From Amycolatopsis jiangsuensis (lineage in GTDB: Bacteria > Actinomycetota > Actinomycetes > Mycobacteriales > Pseudonocardiaceae): 64,000 nucleotides of DNA. This document shows, piece by piece, positions 16,270 through 23,875 of the stretch. Made by a program: the position numbers and the translations under genes. The notes beneath the pieces were generated by a model. That model was not told where the DNA came from. It saw nothing but the letters and a program-made list of their open reading frames with translations, and searched no databases. Every line of letters begins with the position of its first letter. The first letter of the stretch is position 1. The DNA is taken from the NCBI RefSeq assembly GCF_014204865.1, contig NZ_JACHMG010000001.1, positions 1,922,001-1,986,000 of the forward strand, in the 5' to 3' direction.

Positions 16270-17624
16270 CGGGCCGCCTGGCCGCGGGAGGCCAGGCCGG
16301 TGGCCGCCGCGAGGAGGCCGGCGCCGGTCAGGACCGCGAGGACGGCGGGTTCGCCGCCGGTGTGCAGGCAGAGCGTCACCACTGCCACGCCCAGTGCCGT
16401 ACCGAGGCCGCGTGCCATGTTCACCAGTCCACCTCCGGTGGCTGCCATCGCCGCCGGGATCGCGCCCATCACGGCCGAGTTGTTCGCCGGGATGAACACT
16501 CCCAGACCGAGACCGGCCACGACCAGCGACACGCCCACCTCCCACGGTGCGGACGCCACCCCCAGACCGGCGCAGCCTGCCGCCGCGGCCAGTGCGCCGA
16601 GCACCGTCCGGCCGCGCGCGCCGAGACGGGCCGGCAGCACCCGGTCGGCCAGCACCGCGGCGAGCGCGAACCCGGCCGGCAGGCAGGTCAGGACCAGGCC
16701 GAGGCCACCTTCGGCACCGAACACCTGCGGCAACAGGGTCAACGGCCCGAACAGCACCAGGTACCCGCACAGCGCCCCCACGAGCCCGAACGACACCACC
16801 GGCGGCCGCAGCACGTCCAGCCGCACGATCGGGCTGCTCGCCGTGCGTTCCCGGAGCACGAACCCGGCTCCGGCACCCACCGCGACCACGATCAGCACCG
16901 CGACCGCCCAGCCGGGAACCTCCAGCCCGGACACCCCGGACAGCGCCAGCAGCACCGCGGTTGACGCGGTCGCCAGCAGCAGCACCCCGGCGCCGTCGAA
17001 CCGGCCGAGCGGCGTGCGTTCCCGGGTCCGCGGCAGCAGGTAGCGACCCGCGATCAGGCCGAGCAGCCCGACCGGCGCGTTGACCAGGAAGACCCAGCGC
17101 CAGCCCACGCTGTCGACCAGCAGCCCGCCGACCGCGGGACCGAGCGCGAGCCCGAGTGCCTGCGCGGCGGCCTGGATCCCGAGCGCGGCCCGCATCCGTT
17201 CGCGGGGGACGCTTCGCACGACCAGTGCCACGCTGTTGGCCTGCAGCATCGCCGCGCCGAGGGCCTGCACCACCCGGAACCCGACCAGCCAGCCGAGCGA
17301 CGGTGCCAGCCCGCAGGCGATCGAAGCGGTGGTGAACACGGCGAACCCGTGCACGTAGGTGAGCTTCCGGCCCACCGCGTCCGCGATCCGCCCGATCGCG
17401 GCCAGCAGCCCGACCAGCGTGAGCAGGTACGCGAGCGACACCCACTGCACCGCGGCCAGCGGTTCGGCGTACTCCTGCTGCAGTGCGGGAAAAGTCAGCG
17501 TGACGATGCTGGCGTCGAGCTGCCCCATGAACGCGCCGAAACACACCGCACCGACCGCGAACCACCCGGCCAGCGGATGCTCGCGCACCGCACGGGGCCG
17601 CGCCCGCTCCAGCAGGACCGCCAC
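16266..17624 (-). CDS. MFS drug-efflux transporter (DHA2/EmrB-like)
   Basis: 452 residues from GTG 17624, chosen for AAGGAGGAAGC immediately upstream. The protein has 12-14 transmembrane helices with MFS signatures: MGQLDASIVTLTFPALQQEY in helix 1 (the D-x-SIV motif of DHA2 exporters), GRIADAVGRKLTY (motif A), and ALGLALGPAVGGLLVDSVGWRW (motif C, antiporter type). It should export a cationic or hydrophobic drug in exchange for protons. It is co-transcribed with, and translationally coupled to, a MarR regulator, the usual layout of inducible multidrug efflux. Confidence 0.92.
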   Translation of the reverse strand: MAVLLERARPRAVREHPLAGWFAVGAVCFGAFMGQLDASIVTLTFPALQQEYAEPLAAVQWVSLAYLLTLVGLLAAIGRIADAVGRKLTYVHGFAVFTTASIACGLAPSLGWLVGFRVVQALGAAMLQANSVALVVRSVPRERMRAALGIQAAAQALGLALGPAVGGLLVDSVGWRWVFLVNAPVGLLGLIAGRYLLPRTRERTPLGRFDGAGVLLLATASTAVLLALSGVSGLEVPGWAVAVLIVVAVGAGAGFVLRERTASSPIVRLDVLRPPVVSFGLVGALCGYLVLFGPLTLLPQVFGAEGGLGLVLTCLPAGFALAAVLADRVLPARLGARGRTVLGALAAAAGCAGLGVASAPWEVGVSLVVAGLGLGVFIPANNSAVMGAIPAAMAATGGGLVNMARGLGTALGVAVVTLCLHTGGEPAVLAVLTGAGLLAAATGLASRGQAAR

Positions 17625-17634
17625 GCTTCCTCCT

Positions 17635-17704
17635 TAGTTCTTCTCCAGAACTACTTTACCTGACATTCCCGGATTATCGAGAGTGCAGGTCGCGAAAGTA
17701 GTTC
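17635..17704 (-). promoter_or_regulatory. MarR-type operators flanking the efflux operon promoter
   Basis: TAGTTCT-N5-AGAACTA, a perfect 7-bp dyad, lies at 17635-17653 just upstream of the MFS ribosome-binding site. GAACTACTTT at 17648-17657 recurs inverted as AAAGTAGTTC at 17695-17704. A GATAAT hexamer, read toward the MFS gene, sits between them as a possible -10 element. Two related sites around one promoter is the expected picture for autorepression by the co-transcribed MarR. Confidence 0.6.
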
Positions 17705-17790
17705 GTCAACCGAGTGAACCAGCGAGGCGAGGTGTACCCCGGCGCTCGGCGGGTAAGCGAAGGGAGCACCCAGCGGAAAGGAGTGCGGAG

Positions 17791-17982
17791 ATGCCGGAGG
17801 TCTACGAGTACCTCACCGAAGTCCGCTACCCGTGCGACCGGGCGGAGCTGCTGCGTCGTGCGACGGCCGGCGGCGCGGATGACGCCGTCCTCGGCCGCCT
17901 AGGCACCCTGCCCGAGCAGGAGTACGACAGCTCGGACACCGTGCACCGGCTGCTCGGCCAGCCCGAGGACCCGCACACCTGA
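17791..17982 (+). CDS. DUF2795-family small protein
   Basis: 63 residues: MPEVYEYLTEVRYPCDRAEL, then GADDAVLGRLGTLPEQEYDS. This matches the DUF2795 pattern, in which a short helical domain ends in L-P-xx-xYxS. ATG 17791 follows AAAGGAG. The family has no established role and often accompanies stress genes in actinobacteria. It faces NAD kinase across 67 bp, where I see no clear terminator. Confidence 0.75.
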   Translation: MPEVYEYLTEVRYPCDRAELLRRATAGGADDAVLGRLGTLPEQEYDSSDTVHRLLGQPEDPHT

Positions 17983-18049
17983 CCGGCCGGGCGCGGGGCA
18001 GCACGCCAGTCGGACCACCACCAGCCCACCACCGGACCGGCTCCCACAG

Positions 18050-18907
18050 TCAGCCCAGCGGGATCTCCGCGGAGTCGCTGAGCCGGAGCTTGCGCCGGGC
18101 CCGCTGGTAGAAGCTCGTCATCCCGAGCCGCACCACTCGCGCGGCGGCTCGCCGGGCACGCAGGTCGAGGATGTCCCCGGGCTCGACGTAGCCGGCCACC
18201 TGTCCGTCGACCTCCACCGCGAGCCGTCCGCTGGCCGGCAGCACCTCCAGCGCGACGATGTCGTGCACGGACAGCACCACGCCCCGGCTGTAGGCCGAAT
18301 GCGGCGCGGCCGGGGTCACCAGTACCGCCTCCACCGACGGGCTGGTGATCGGCCCACCGGCGGAGAAGCTGTAGGCGGTGGAGCCGGTCGGCGTGGCCAC
18401 CACCACCGCATCGGCGGAATAGCTCACGAACTGCTCGCCGTTCACGCGCACCGCGACGACCGCGCTGCCGTCGCCGGGAACGCGGACCACCGCGACGTCG
18501 TTGAACGCCGGGTGCGTGCGTCCGCCGAACCGGGCGTCGATCGCGAGCCGCGGCTCCACGGTGAAATCCCGGCCGTCGATGGCCGACAGCGCGTGCGGCA
18601 GCTCCGGCACGTCGACCTCGGCGAGGAAGCCCAGCTTCCCCAGGTTCACCCCGAGCACCGGCGCTCGCTGCCCGTCGGCCAGCCGCATCGCACGCAGCAT
18701 CGTGCCGTCGCCACCGAGGCTGACCAGCAGATCCGACCGGCTGCCCAGCTCGGCGGGGGTGACCCCGACCGCCGCGCAGTCCAGCCGCTCCAGCTCGTCG
18801 GCGATGCCGAGGATCTCGATCTCGCGCTCGGCCGCCCAGCCCAGTACGGCGGCGACCGCTTCGGCGGAGTCCCGGCGCGGGTGCAGAACCAGCCCGGCGG
18901 CATGCAT
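18050..18907 (-). CDS. nadK: NAD kinase
   Basis: 285 residues from ATG 18907, with GAGGGGA upstream. The diagnostic motifs are present: LLVSLGGDGTMLRAM (GGDG phosphate-binding loop), NLGKLGFLAEV, FNDVAVVR and the glycine-rich TPTGSTAYSFSAGGPI. It phosphorylates NAD to NADP in the cytoplasm. The usual actinobacterial nadK neighbours (recN, a TlyA-type methyltransferase) are missing, so this may be a second copy; its sequence looks fully functional. Confidence 0.93.
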   Translation of the reverse strand: MHAAGLVLHPRRDSAEAVAAVLGWAAEREIEILGIADELERLDCAAVGVTPAELGSRSDLLVSLGGDGTMLRAMRLADGQRAPVLGVNLGKLGFLAEVDVPELPHALSAIDGRDFTVEPRLAIDARFGGRTHPAFNDVAVVRVPGDGSAVVAVRVNGEQFVSYSADAVVVATPTGSTAYSFSAGGPITSPSVEAVLVTPAAPHSAYSRGVVLSVHDIVALEVLPASGRLAVEVDGQVAGYVEPGDILDLRARRAAARVVRLGMTSFYQRARRKLRLSDSAEIPLG

Positions 18908-18998
18908 TTCGGTGTCCCCTCGCGTAGGCCGGCGATGCGCCCAGTCTGCCCCGGCTCGCCCGCGGTCGCGAGCCACGCGCGGGCTAAGCTCGGCGGTC

Positions 18999-20276
18999 GT
19001 GAGCGAAACCGCCCGTGCCACCCGGACGAACTGGGCCGGGAACCTCGTCTACCAGGCCCGCGAGATCCGGGCGCCGCGCACCGTCGAAGAGGCGCAGGAG
19101 CTGGTCGCGCACGCGCCGCGGGTCAAGGCACTCGGCAGCCGGCACAGCTTCAACAAGGTGGCCGACAGCCCGGACGGCCTGCAGCTCGAGCTGAGCGGAC
19201 TGGACGTACCCACCACGATCGATCCGGCGGCGGCCACCGTCACCCTCGGCGGTGGCGTCCGCTACAGCGACGTGGTCGAGCAGATCCACCAGGCGGGCTT
19301 CGCGCTGGCGAACCTCGCGTCGCTGCCCCACATCACGGTGGCGGGCAGCGTGGTGACCGGCACGCACGGCTCGGGGCAGCACCAGCCCGGTCTCGCTTCG
19401 GCGGTGTCCGCGGTCGAGCTGCTCACCGCGGACGGCGAGCTGCACACGTTCACCCGGGCCGGCGACCCGGACGTTTTCCCCGGCGTGGTGGTGAACGCCG
19501 GCGCGCTCGGCGTGCTCACCCGGCTCACGCTCGACCTCGAGCCCGCGTTCGACGTGCGGCAGGACGCGTTCGACACGCTGCACTGGACCACCGCGGTGGA
19601 GCGGTTCGACGAGATCCAGGCCGCCGGCTACAGCGTCAGCATGTTCACCGACTGGGCGCGTGACGCCGTCGACCAGGTCCTGCTGAAGAACCGCGTGCCC
19701 GCCGACGTTCCGGGCACGCTTTTCGGCGCCGTCCCGGCGGACGGACCGCGGCATCCGGCGCACGCGGCGGGCGTGTCTTCGGAGAACACCACCGTGCAGG
19801 GCGGAGTGCCCGGGCCGTGGTACGACCGGCTGCCGCACTTCCGGGTCGGCTTCGCCCCGAGCGTCGGCGCGGAACTGCAAAGCGAGTACTTCGTCCCCCG
19901 CGCGCACGCCGCGGCCGCCTTCGACGCGTTGCGCGGCATCGGCGACCGGATCGCCGAACTCGTCCTGGTCTCGGAAATCCGCACGCTCGCCGCCGACGAC
20001 CTGTGGCTGAGCCCCGGCTACGGCGGCGACCGGGTGGCACTGCACTTCACCTGGCAGCACCGCCAGCCGGAAGTCGAGGCACTGCTGCCGCTGCTGGAAG
20101 AACGGCTGCGCCCGTTCGGCGTCCGCGCGCACTGGGGGAAGCTGCTGCACGGCTCGCCCCTGGAAGAAGGACATTCCGGGTTGCCGAAGTTCCGCGCCCT
20201 CGCGCAGCGGCTGGATCCGGACGGGAAGTTCCGCAATCCCTTCCTGGACCGGCTCGTGTTCGGCGAACCCGCCTGA
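18999..20276 (+). CDS. FAD-linked alditol oxidase (AldO/xylitol oxidase-like)
   Basis: 425 residues from GTG 18999. The VAO-type FAD domain has LGSRHSFNKVADSPDG, whose His is the covalent flavin attachment site in AldO, and LASLPHITVAGSVVTGTHGSG. The C-terminal ALO-type domain ends GHSGLPKFRALAQRLDPDGK and FRNPFLDRLVFG. These enzymes oxidise polyols such as xylitol or sorbitol at C1 with oxygen, making peroxide. The length fits characterised AldO (about 420). It diverges from nadK and converges on the MocR gene. Confidence 0.9.
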   Translation: MSETARATRTNWAGNLVYQAREIRAPRTVEEAQELVAHAPRVKALGSRHSFNKVADSPDGLQLELSGLDVPTTIDPAAATVTLGGGVRYSDVVEQIHQAGFALANLASLPHITVAGSVVTGTHGSGQHQPGLASAVSAVELLTADGELHTFTRAGDPDVFPGVVVNAGALGVLTRLTLDLEPAFDVRQDAFDTLHWTTAVERFDEIQAAGYSVSMFTDWARDAVDQVLLKNRVPADVPGTLFGAVPADGPRHPAHAAGVSSENTTVQGGVPGPWYDRLPHFRVGFAPSVGAELQSEYFVPRAHAAAAFDALRGIGDRIAELVLVSEIRTLAADDLWLSPGYGGDRVALHFTWQHRQPEVEALLPLLEERLRPFGVRAHWGKLLHGSPLEEGHSGLPKFRALAQRLDPDGKFRNPFLDRLVFGEPA

Positions 20277-20283
20277 CCGGGTC

Positions 20284-20308
20284 CCGGGGCTCTGTCCGGC
20301 GAGCCCGG
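20284..20308. terminator. Weak hairpin between alditol oxidase and MocR genes
   Basis: GGGCTC (20287-20292) pairs with GAGCCC (20301-20306) around an 8-nt loop, with two more outer C-G pairs after a one-base bulge. It lies in the 106-bp gap between convergent genes. No U-tract is present. Confidence 0.35.
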
Positions 20309-20382
20309 CTGACGGATCGGTGCCCATCAGGCTCTCCGCCGCGGCGGATCAGCCGTCTGCCAGGTCTCCGCCACGCGGCCGA

Positions 20383-21729
20383 TCAGCCGCGGCGGGCGGC
20401 CCGGGCGATCATTCCCGCCAGGTCGGCCACCAGGGCCGGATCGTCCGGGAGCTGTCCGGTGGCCACCCGCAGATGGGGCTCGCCCGGATTCCCGGAGTGC
20501 CCGCGGCTGCCGGCGCCGGCGGAAACCCCCTTCGCAGCCAGCGCGATCAGGGTGTGGGACTCCTCGGCCACCGGCACCCACAGGACGAGCCCGTCGCGGG
20601 CCCGCACCGTGATTCCCTGCTCCCGCAAGGCTTCCGCCAGCGCGACCCGCCGGTCCTCGTAACGACGGCGGGCGCGGCGCAGCAGTTCCACCGAGCTCGG
20701 ATCGGTGAGCAGGAAGGCCTGCGCGTCCTGCAGGATGCGGCTCGACCAGCCGGCACCGGGGCCGCGGTGGCGGCGGACCTGGTCGATCAGCGGCGCCGGG
20801 CCGCCGAGGACGCAGCTGCGCAGTTCCGTGCCGAACGCCGTGCAGTACGACCGCACGTGCACGACCCGGCCGGGCAGCCGTGGGCCGAGGCTGACCGGCG
20901 GCGCGGCGGCGAGTGGACCGAAGTCGTCGTCCTCGATCACCACCATGTCCTCTTCGGACAGTACCGCGGCGAGTTCGGCGACGCGCTCCGCCGGCACCGA
21001 GTGTCCCAGCGGGGTCTGCGCACGCGTCTGGTAGACGAACGCGACCGGGCGATGCGCGAGCGCCGCGGCCAGCGCGGCAGGGGCAGGCCCGTCGTCGTCA
21101 CAGCGCACCGGGACCACGTGGATGCGGGAGCGGCGCAGGACGTCCAGCAGCCACGGAGCGGTCGGCTCCTCCAGCGCGATGACATCACCCGGGCGCGCCA
21201 CGGCCTGGCACACCAGCAGGACACCGTCCTGACCGCCGGCCGCGATCGTCCACGCCTCGGCCGGCGACGGCCACGTCGGGCGGACCGCGGCCCGCAGCCG
21301 CGAAGTGACCGAGTCGTGGCCGCCGATCCGTTCCGTGTGGACACCCGCGGCCACCGCGTCTTCCAGCGGGGGCAGCAGGGCCGGATCGGGCAGCCCGTGT
21401 TCCAGGTCCACCGTCTGCCATCCCGCGAACGCCTGACCGGGTGCCGGGCCGGTGGGCGGTTCGAGCACGATCGTGCCGCGGCGGCGGCCGGTGCCGATCA
21501 GGCCGGCGGTGCGCAGCTGCGACCAGGCCTCGGCGATCGTCGTGGGGCTCACCGAAAGCTCGGCGGCCAGCGCCCGCACCGTCGGCAGCCGGGTACCGGG
21601 CGGCACCTCGCCGTCACGGATCAGGCCCGACACCGTGCCCGCGACACCTCGCGCGGTCCGCTCACCGATCCGGGAGACCAGCCAGCCCAGCCCGACCGGC
21701 GCTGTCGTCGCGAGCTCGCCCGTGGCCAC
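20383..21729 (-). CDS. MocR-type GntR/aminotransferase-fold regulator lacking the PLP lysine
   Basis: 448 residues from GTG 21729. The N-terminal GntR winged helix reads LIRDGEVPPGTRLPTVRALA then AELSVSPTTIAEAWSQLRTAG. The rest is a fold-type I aminotransferase domain (IALEEPTAPWLLDVLRRSR, FVYQTRAQTPLGHSV, VVIEDDDFGPL). Where MocR proteins have S-F-S-K with the Schiff-base Lys, this one reads S294-Y-C-T297. It therefore cannot hold PLP covalently and is either a PLP-independent regulator or decaying. Nothing else looks damaged. Its target may be the adjacent iron operon or its own gene. Confidence 0.85.
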   Translation of the reverse strand: MATGELATTAPVGLGWLVSRIGERTARGVAGTVSGLIRDGEVPPGTRLPTVRALAAELSVSPTTIAEAWSQLRTAGLIGTGRRRGTIVLEPPTGPAPGQAFAGWQTVDLEHGLPDPALLPPLEDAVAAGVHTERIGGHDSVTSRLRAAVRPTWPSPAEAWTIAAGGQDGVLLVCQAVARPGDVIALEEPTAPWLLDVLRRSRIHVVPVRCDDDGPAPAALAAALAHRPVAFVYQTRAQTPLGHSVPAERVAELAAVLSEEDMVVIEDDDFGPLAAAPPVSLGPRLPGRVVHVRSYCTAFGTELRSCVLGGPAPLIDQVRRHRGPGAGWSSRILQDAQAFLLTDPSSVELLRRARRRYEDRRVALAEALREQGITVRARDGLVLWVPVAEESHTLIALAAKGVSAGAGSRGHSGNPGEPHLRVATGQLPDDPALVADLAGMIARAARRG

Positions 21730-21911
21730 GCACCGGCTCCCCTCGTCCCGCCGAATCCGCCAATTTCTGTCGAAACCCGAAGCTAGAGCGGCAACGGCAC
21801 GCGGCAAAGGCGTTTCACATCCTGGTTCCTGCGCCCGGCATGATCCGGTACAAAAGGACAGCCGGTGAGCTGCGCCACCGGCGGCCGGGCGGTCTTCGAA
21901 AACCCCGGCCA

Positions 21912-21930
21912 TCAGGTTAGGCTAACCTTT
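21912..21930 (+). promoter_or_regulatory. Iron box (DtxR/IdeR/DmdR operator)
   Basis: TCAGGTTAGGCTAACCTTT matches the actinobacterial iron box TTAGGTTAGGCTAACCTAA at 16 of 19 positions, with an intact AGGTTAGGCTAACCT core. It ends at the base before the ATG of the ABC ATPase gene. Iron-loaded DtxR/IdeR-type repressor should shut off siderophore uptake here. The position implies the transcript starts at or very close to the ATG. Confidence 0.92.
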
Positions 21931-22776
21931 ATGAGTGACCCCTGGCCGGACGCACCGGCACTCACCGGCACCGGTCTGACCCTCGGCTACGGCGCCGAAC
22001 CGGTGGTGCACGACGCGGGCGTCACGCTGCGCCCCGGCGCGGTCACCGCCCTGATCGGCCCGAACGGATCCGGCAAGTCGACGCTGCTGCGCTCGCTGGC
22101 CCGGCTGCACCGCCCGGCCGCGGGCACCGTGACCATCCCGGGCGGCGAGGGCGCGCCGGTCGACGCGCTCGCCTTGTCCGCCAAGGGCTTCGCCCGCCGG
22201 GTCACGCTGCTGACGCAGTCTCGTCCGACGCCCGGCGGGGTGCGGGTACGGGACGTGGTGACCTACGGACGCCATCCGCACCGTGGCCGGTTCGGCTCCG
22301 GCGACCCGGAGGGGCCTGCCGTCGTCGAGGAGGCCATGCGGCTCACCGGCGTCGCGGAGATGGCCGCACGCCCGGTCGGCGAGCTGTCCGGCGGGGAGCT
22401 GCAGCGGGTCTGGCTCGCCACCTGCTTCGCCCAGGACACCGGAGTGGTGCTGCTGGACGAGCCGACCACCTTCCTCGACCTGCGTTACCAGGTCGAAACC
22501 CTCGACCTGGTGCGTGATCTCGCCGACGAGCACGGCGTCGCGGTCGGCGTGGTACTGCACGACCTCGACCAGGCCGCGGCGGTGGCCGACGAGCTGGTGT
22601 TGCTGTCCCACGGCACCGTGCGCGCCACCGGCCGCCCGGCCGAGGTGCTCACTCCCGACCTGCTCACCGAGGTCTACGGCCTGCGCATCGACGTGCACGT
22701 GGACGAGGACGGACAGGTGCGCACCCGGCCGGTCGGCAAGCACACCACCCGTTCACGCCCGGCCCGCTCCGCCTGA
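21931..22776 (+). CDS. Iron-siderophore ABC transporter, ATP-binding protein
   Basis: 281 residues, FepC/FecE type. Walker A is GPNGSGKST, the Q-loop region LLTQSRPTPGGVRVRDVV, the signature LSGGELQRVWLATCFAQD, Walker B VVLLDEPTTFLD, and the switch His lies in VVLHDLDQAA. It powers import of ferric siderophores. ATG 21931 directly follows the iron box, leaving no room for a Shine-Dalgarno sequence, so a leaderless transcript is likely. The substrate-binding and permease genes follow in the same direction. Confidence 0.94.
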   Translation: MSDPWPDAPALTGTGLTLGYGAEPVVHDAGVTLRPGAVTALIGPNGSGKSTLLRSLARLHRPAAGTVTIPGGEGAPVDALALSAKGFARRVTLLTQSRPTPGGVRVRDVVTYGRHPHRGRFGSGDPEGPAVVEEAMRLTGVAEMAARPVGELSGGELQRVWLATCFAQDTGVVLLDEPTTFLDLRYQVETLDLVRDLADEHGVAVGVVLHDLDQAAAVADELVLLSHGTVRATGRPAEVLTPDLLTEVYGLRIDVHVDEDGQVRTRPVGKHTTRSRPARSA

Positions 22777-22870
22777 ATCCCGTCCCGCAAGTGCCGGCCC
22801 CGAAAACACCGTCCCGCAAGCGTCATCCCACCCATGCCGGCCCCAAAAGCCCCGACAAGAAGGAAAACCC

Positions 22871-23875
22871 GTGTCCCCTCTCGCCCGAGCCACCCGGAGA
22901 CCGTTCGTGAAGGCGGCCGCTGCCGTCCTGGTCGTGCTCTTCGCCGCCGCGTGCGGCACCACCGAAGCGCCGGCCACCGCGGACGGATCCACCGCCGCCA
23001 AGCCCTCCGGTCCGGTCACGATCACCGACGAACGCGGCCAGGTGCGCCTGCCCGCCCCCGCGGCGAAGATCGTGTCCCTGGAATGGGGCCTGACGGAGAA
23101 CCTGCTGGCCCTCGGCGTGAAACCGATCGGCGCGGCGGACGTGAAGAACTACAACATCTACGACCGGGTGGCCCCGCTGGACGCGGGCACCCCGGACGTC
23201 GGCACCCGCGGTGAGCCGAGCACCGACGCGATCGTCGCGCTGCACCCGGATCTCGTGGTCGCGACGACGGATCTGCCGGAGAACGTCCTCGCCCAGATCG
23301 CCGGCCAGGTGCCGGTGCTCGCGCTGCGCGGTTCGGACCCGGCGGACCCGATCGGCTACCTGCGGCACACCGTGACCACCCTGGCCGAGGCGACCGGCAC
23401 CCAGGACAAGGGGCGCGAGGTACTGTCCGGATTGGACTCCAGCGTGACCGCGGGCAAGGAAAAGCTCGCCAAGGCGGGCAAGACCGGCGCGCCGTTCACG
23501 ATGGCCGACGGCTACGCCACCTCCGGTACCGTCACCGTCCGGATGTACACGCCGGGCTCGTTCCTCGGTGGCGTCGCGAAGGAACTCGGCCTGGCCAACC
23601 AGTGGACCGAGGGCGGCGACAAGGTCTACGGCCTGGCCTCCACCGACGTCGAAGGCCTCACCAAGATCACCGACCCGGCGACCACGTTCCTCTACACCGC
23701 CAGTGACAGCGAGGGCGACGTGTTCAAGCAGAACCTCGCCGACAACGCGGTGTGGAAGCAGCAGCCCTTCGTGAAAGCCGGGCACGTGCACCGGATTCCG
23801 GACGGGATCTGGATGTTCGGCGGTCCGAAGGCAGCGTCCGCGTACGTGGACGCGGTCGTCGACGCGCTGACCTGA
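22871..23875 (+). CDS. Iron-siderophore ABC transporter, substrate-binding lipoprotein
   Basis: 334 residues from GTG 22871, preceded by AAGAAGGA. A Sec signal ends in the lipobox F-A-A-A-C28. The mature part is a helical-backbone periplasmic-binding (FepB/FhuD-type) fold: VTITDERGQVRLPAPAAKIV, then LEWGLTENLLALGVKPIG and DAIVALHPDLVVA. It should capture a ferric siderophore at the cell surface and hand it to the permease encoded next, with which it overlaps by one base (TGATG). Confidence 0.93.
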   Translation: MSPLARATRRPFVKAAAAVLVVLFAAACGTTEAPATADGSTAAKPSGPVTITDERGQVRLPAPAAKIVSLEWGLTENLLALGVKPIGAADVKNYNIYDRVAPLDAGTPDVGTRGEPSTDAIVALHPDLVVATTDLPENVLAQIAGQVPVLALRGSDPADPIGYLRHTVTTLAEATGTQDKGREVLSGLDSSVTAGKEKLAKAGKTGAPFTMADGYATSGTVTVRMYTPGSFLGGVAKELGLANQWTEGGDKVYGLASTDVEGLTKITDPATTFLYTASDSEGDVFKQNLADNAVWKQQPFVKAGHVHRIPDGIWMFGGPKAASAYVDAVVDALT

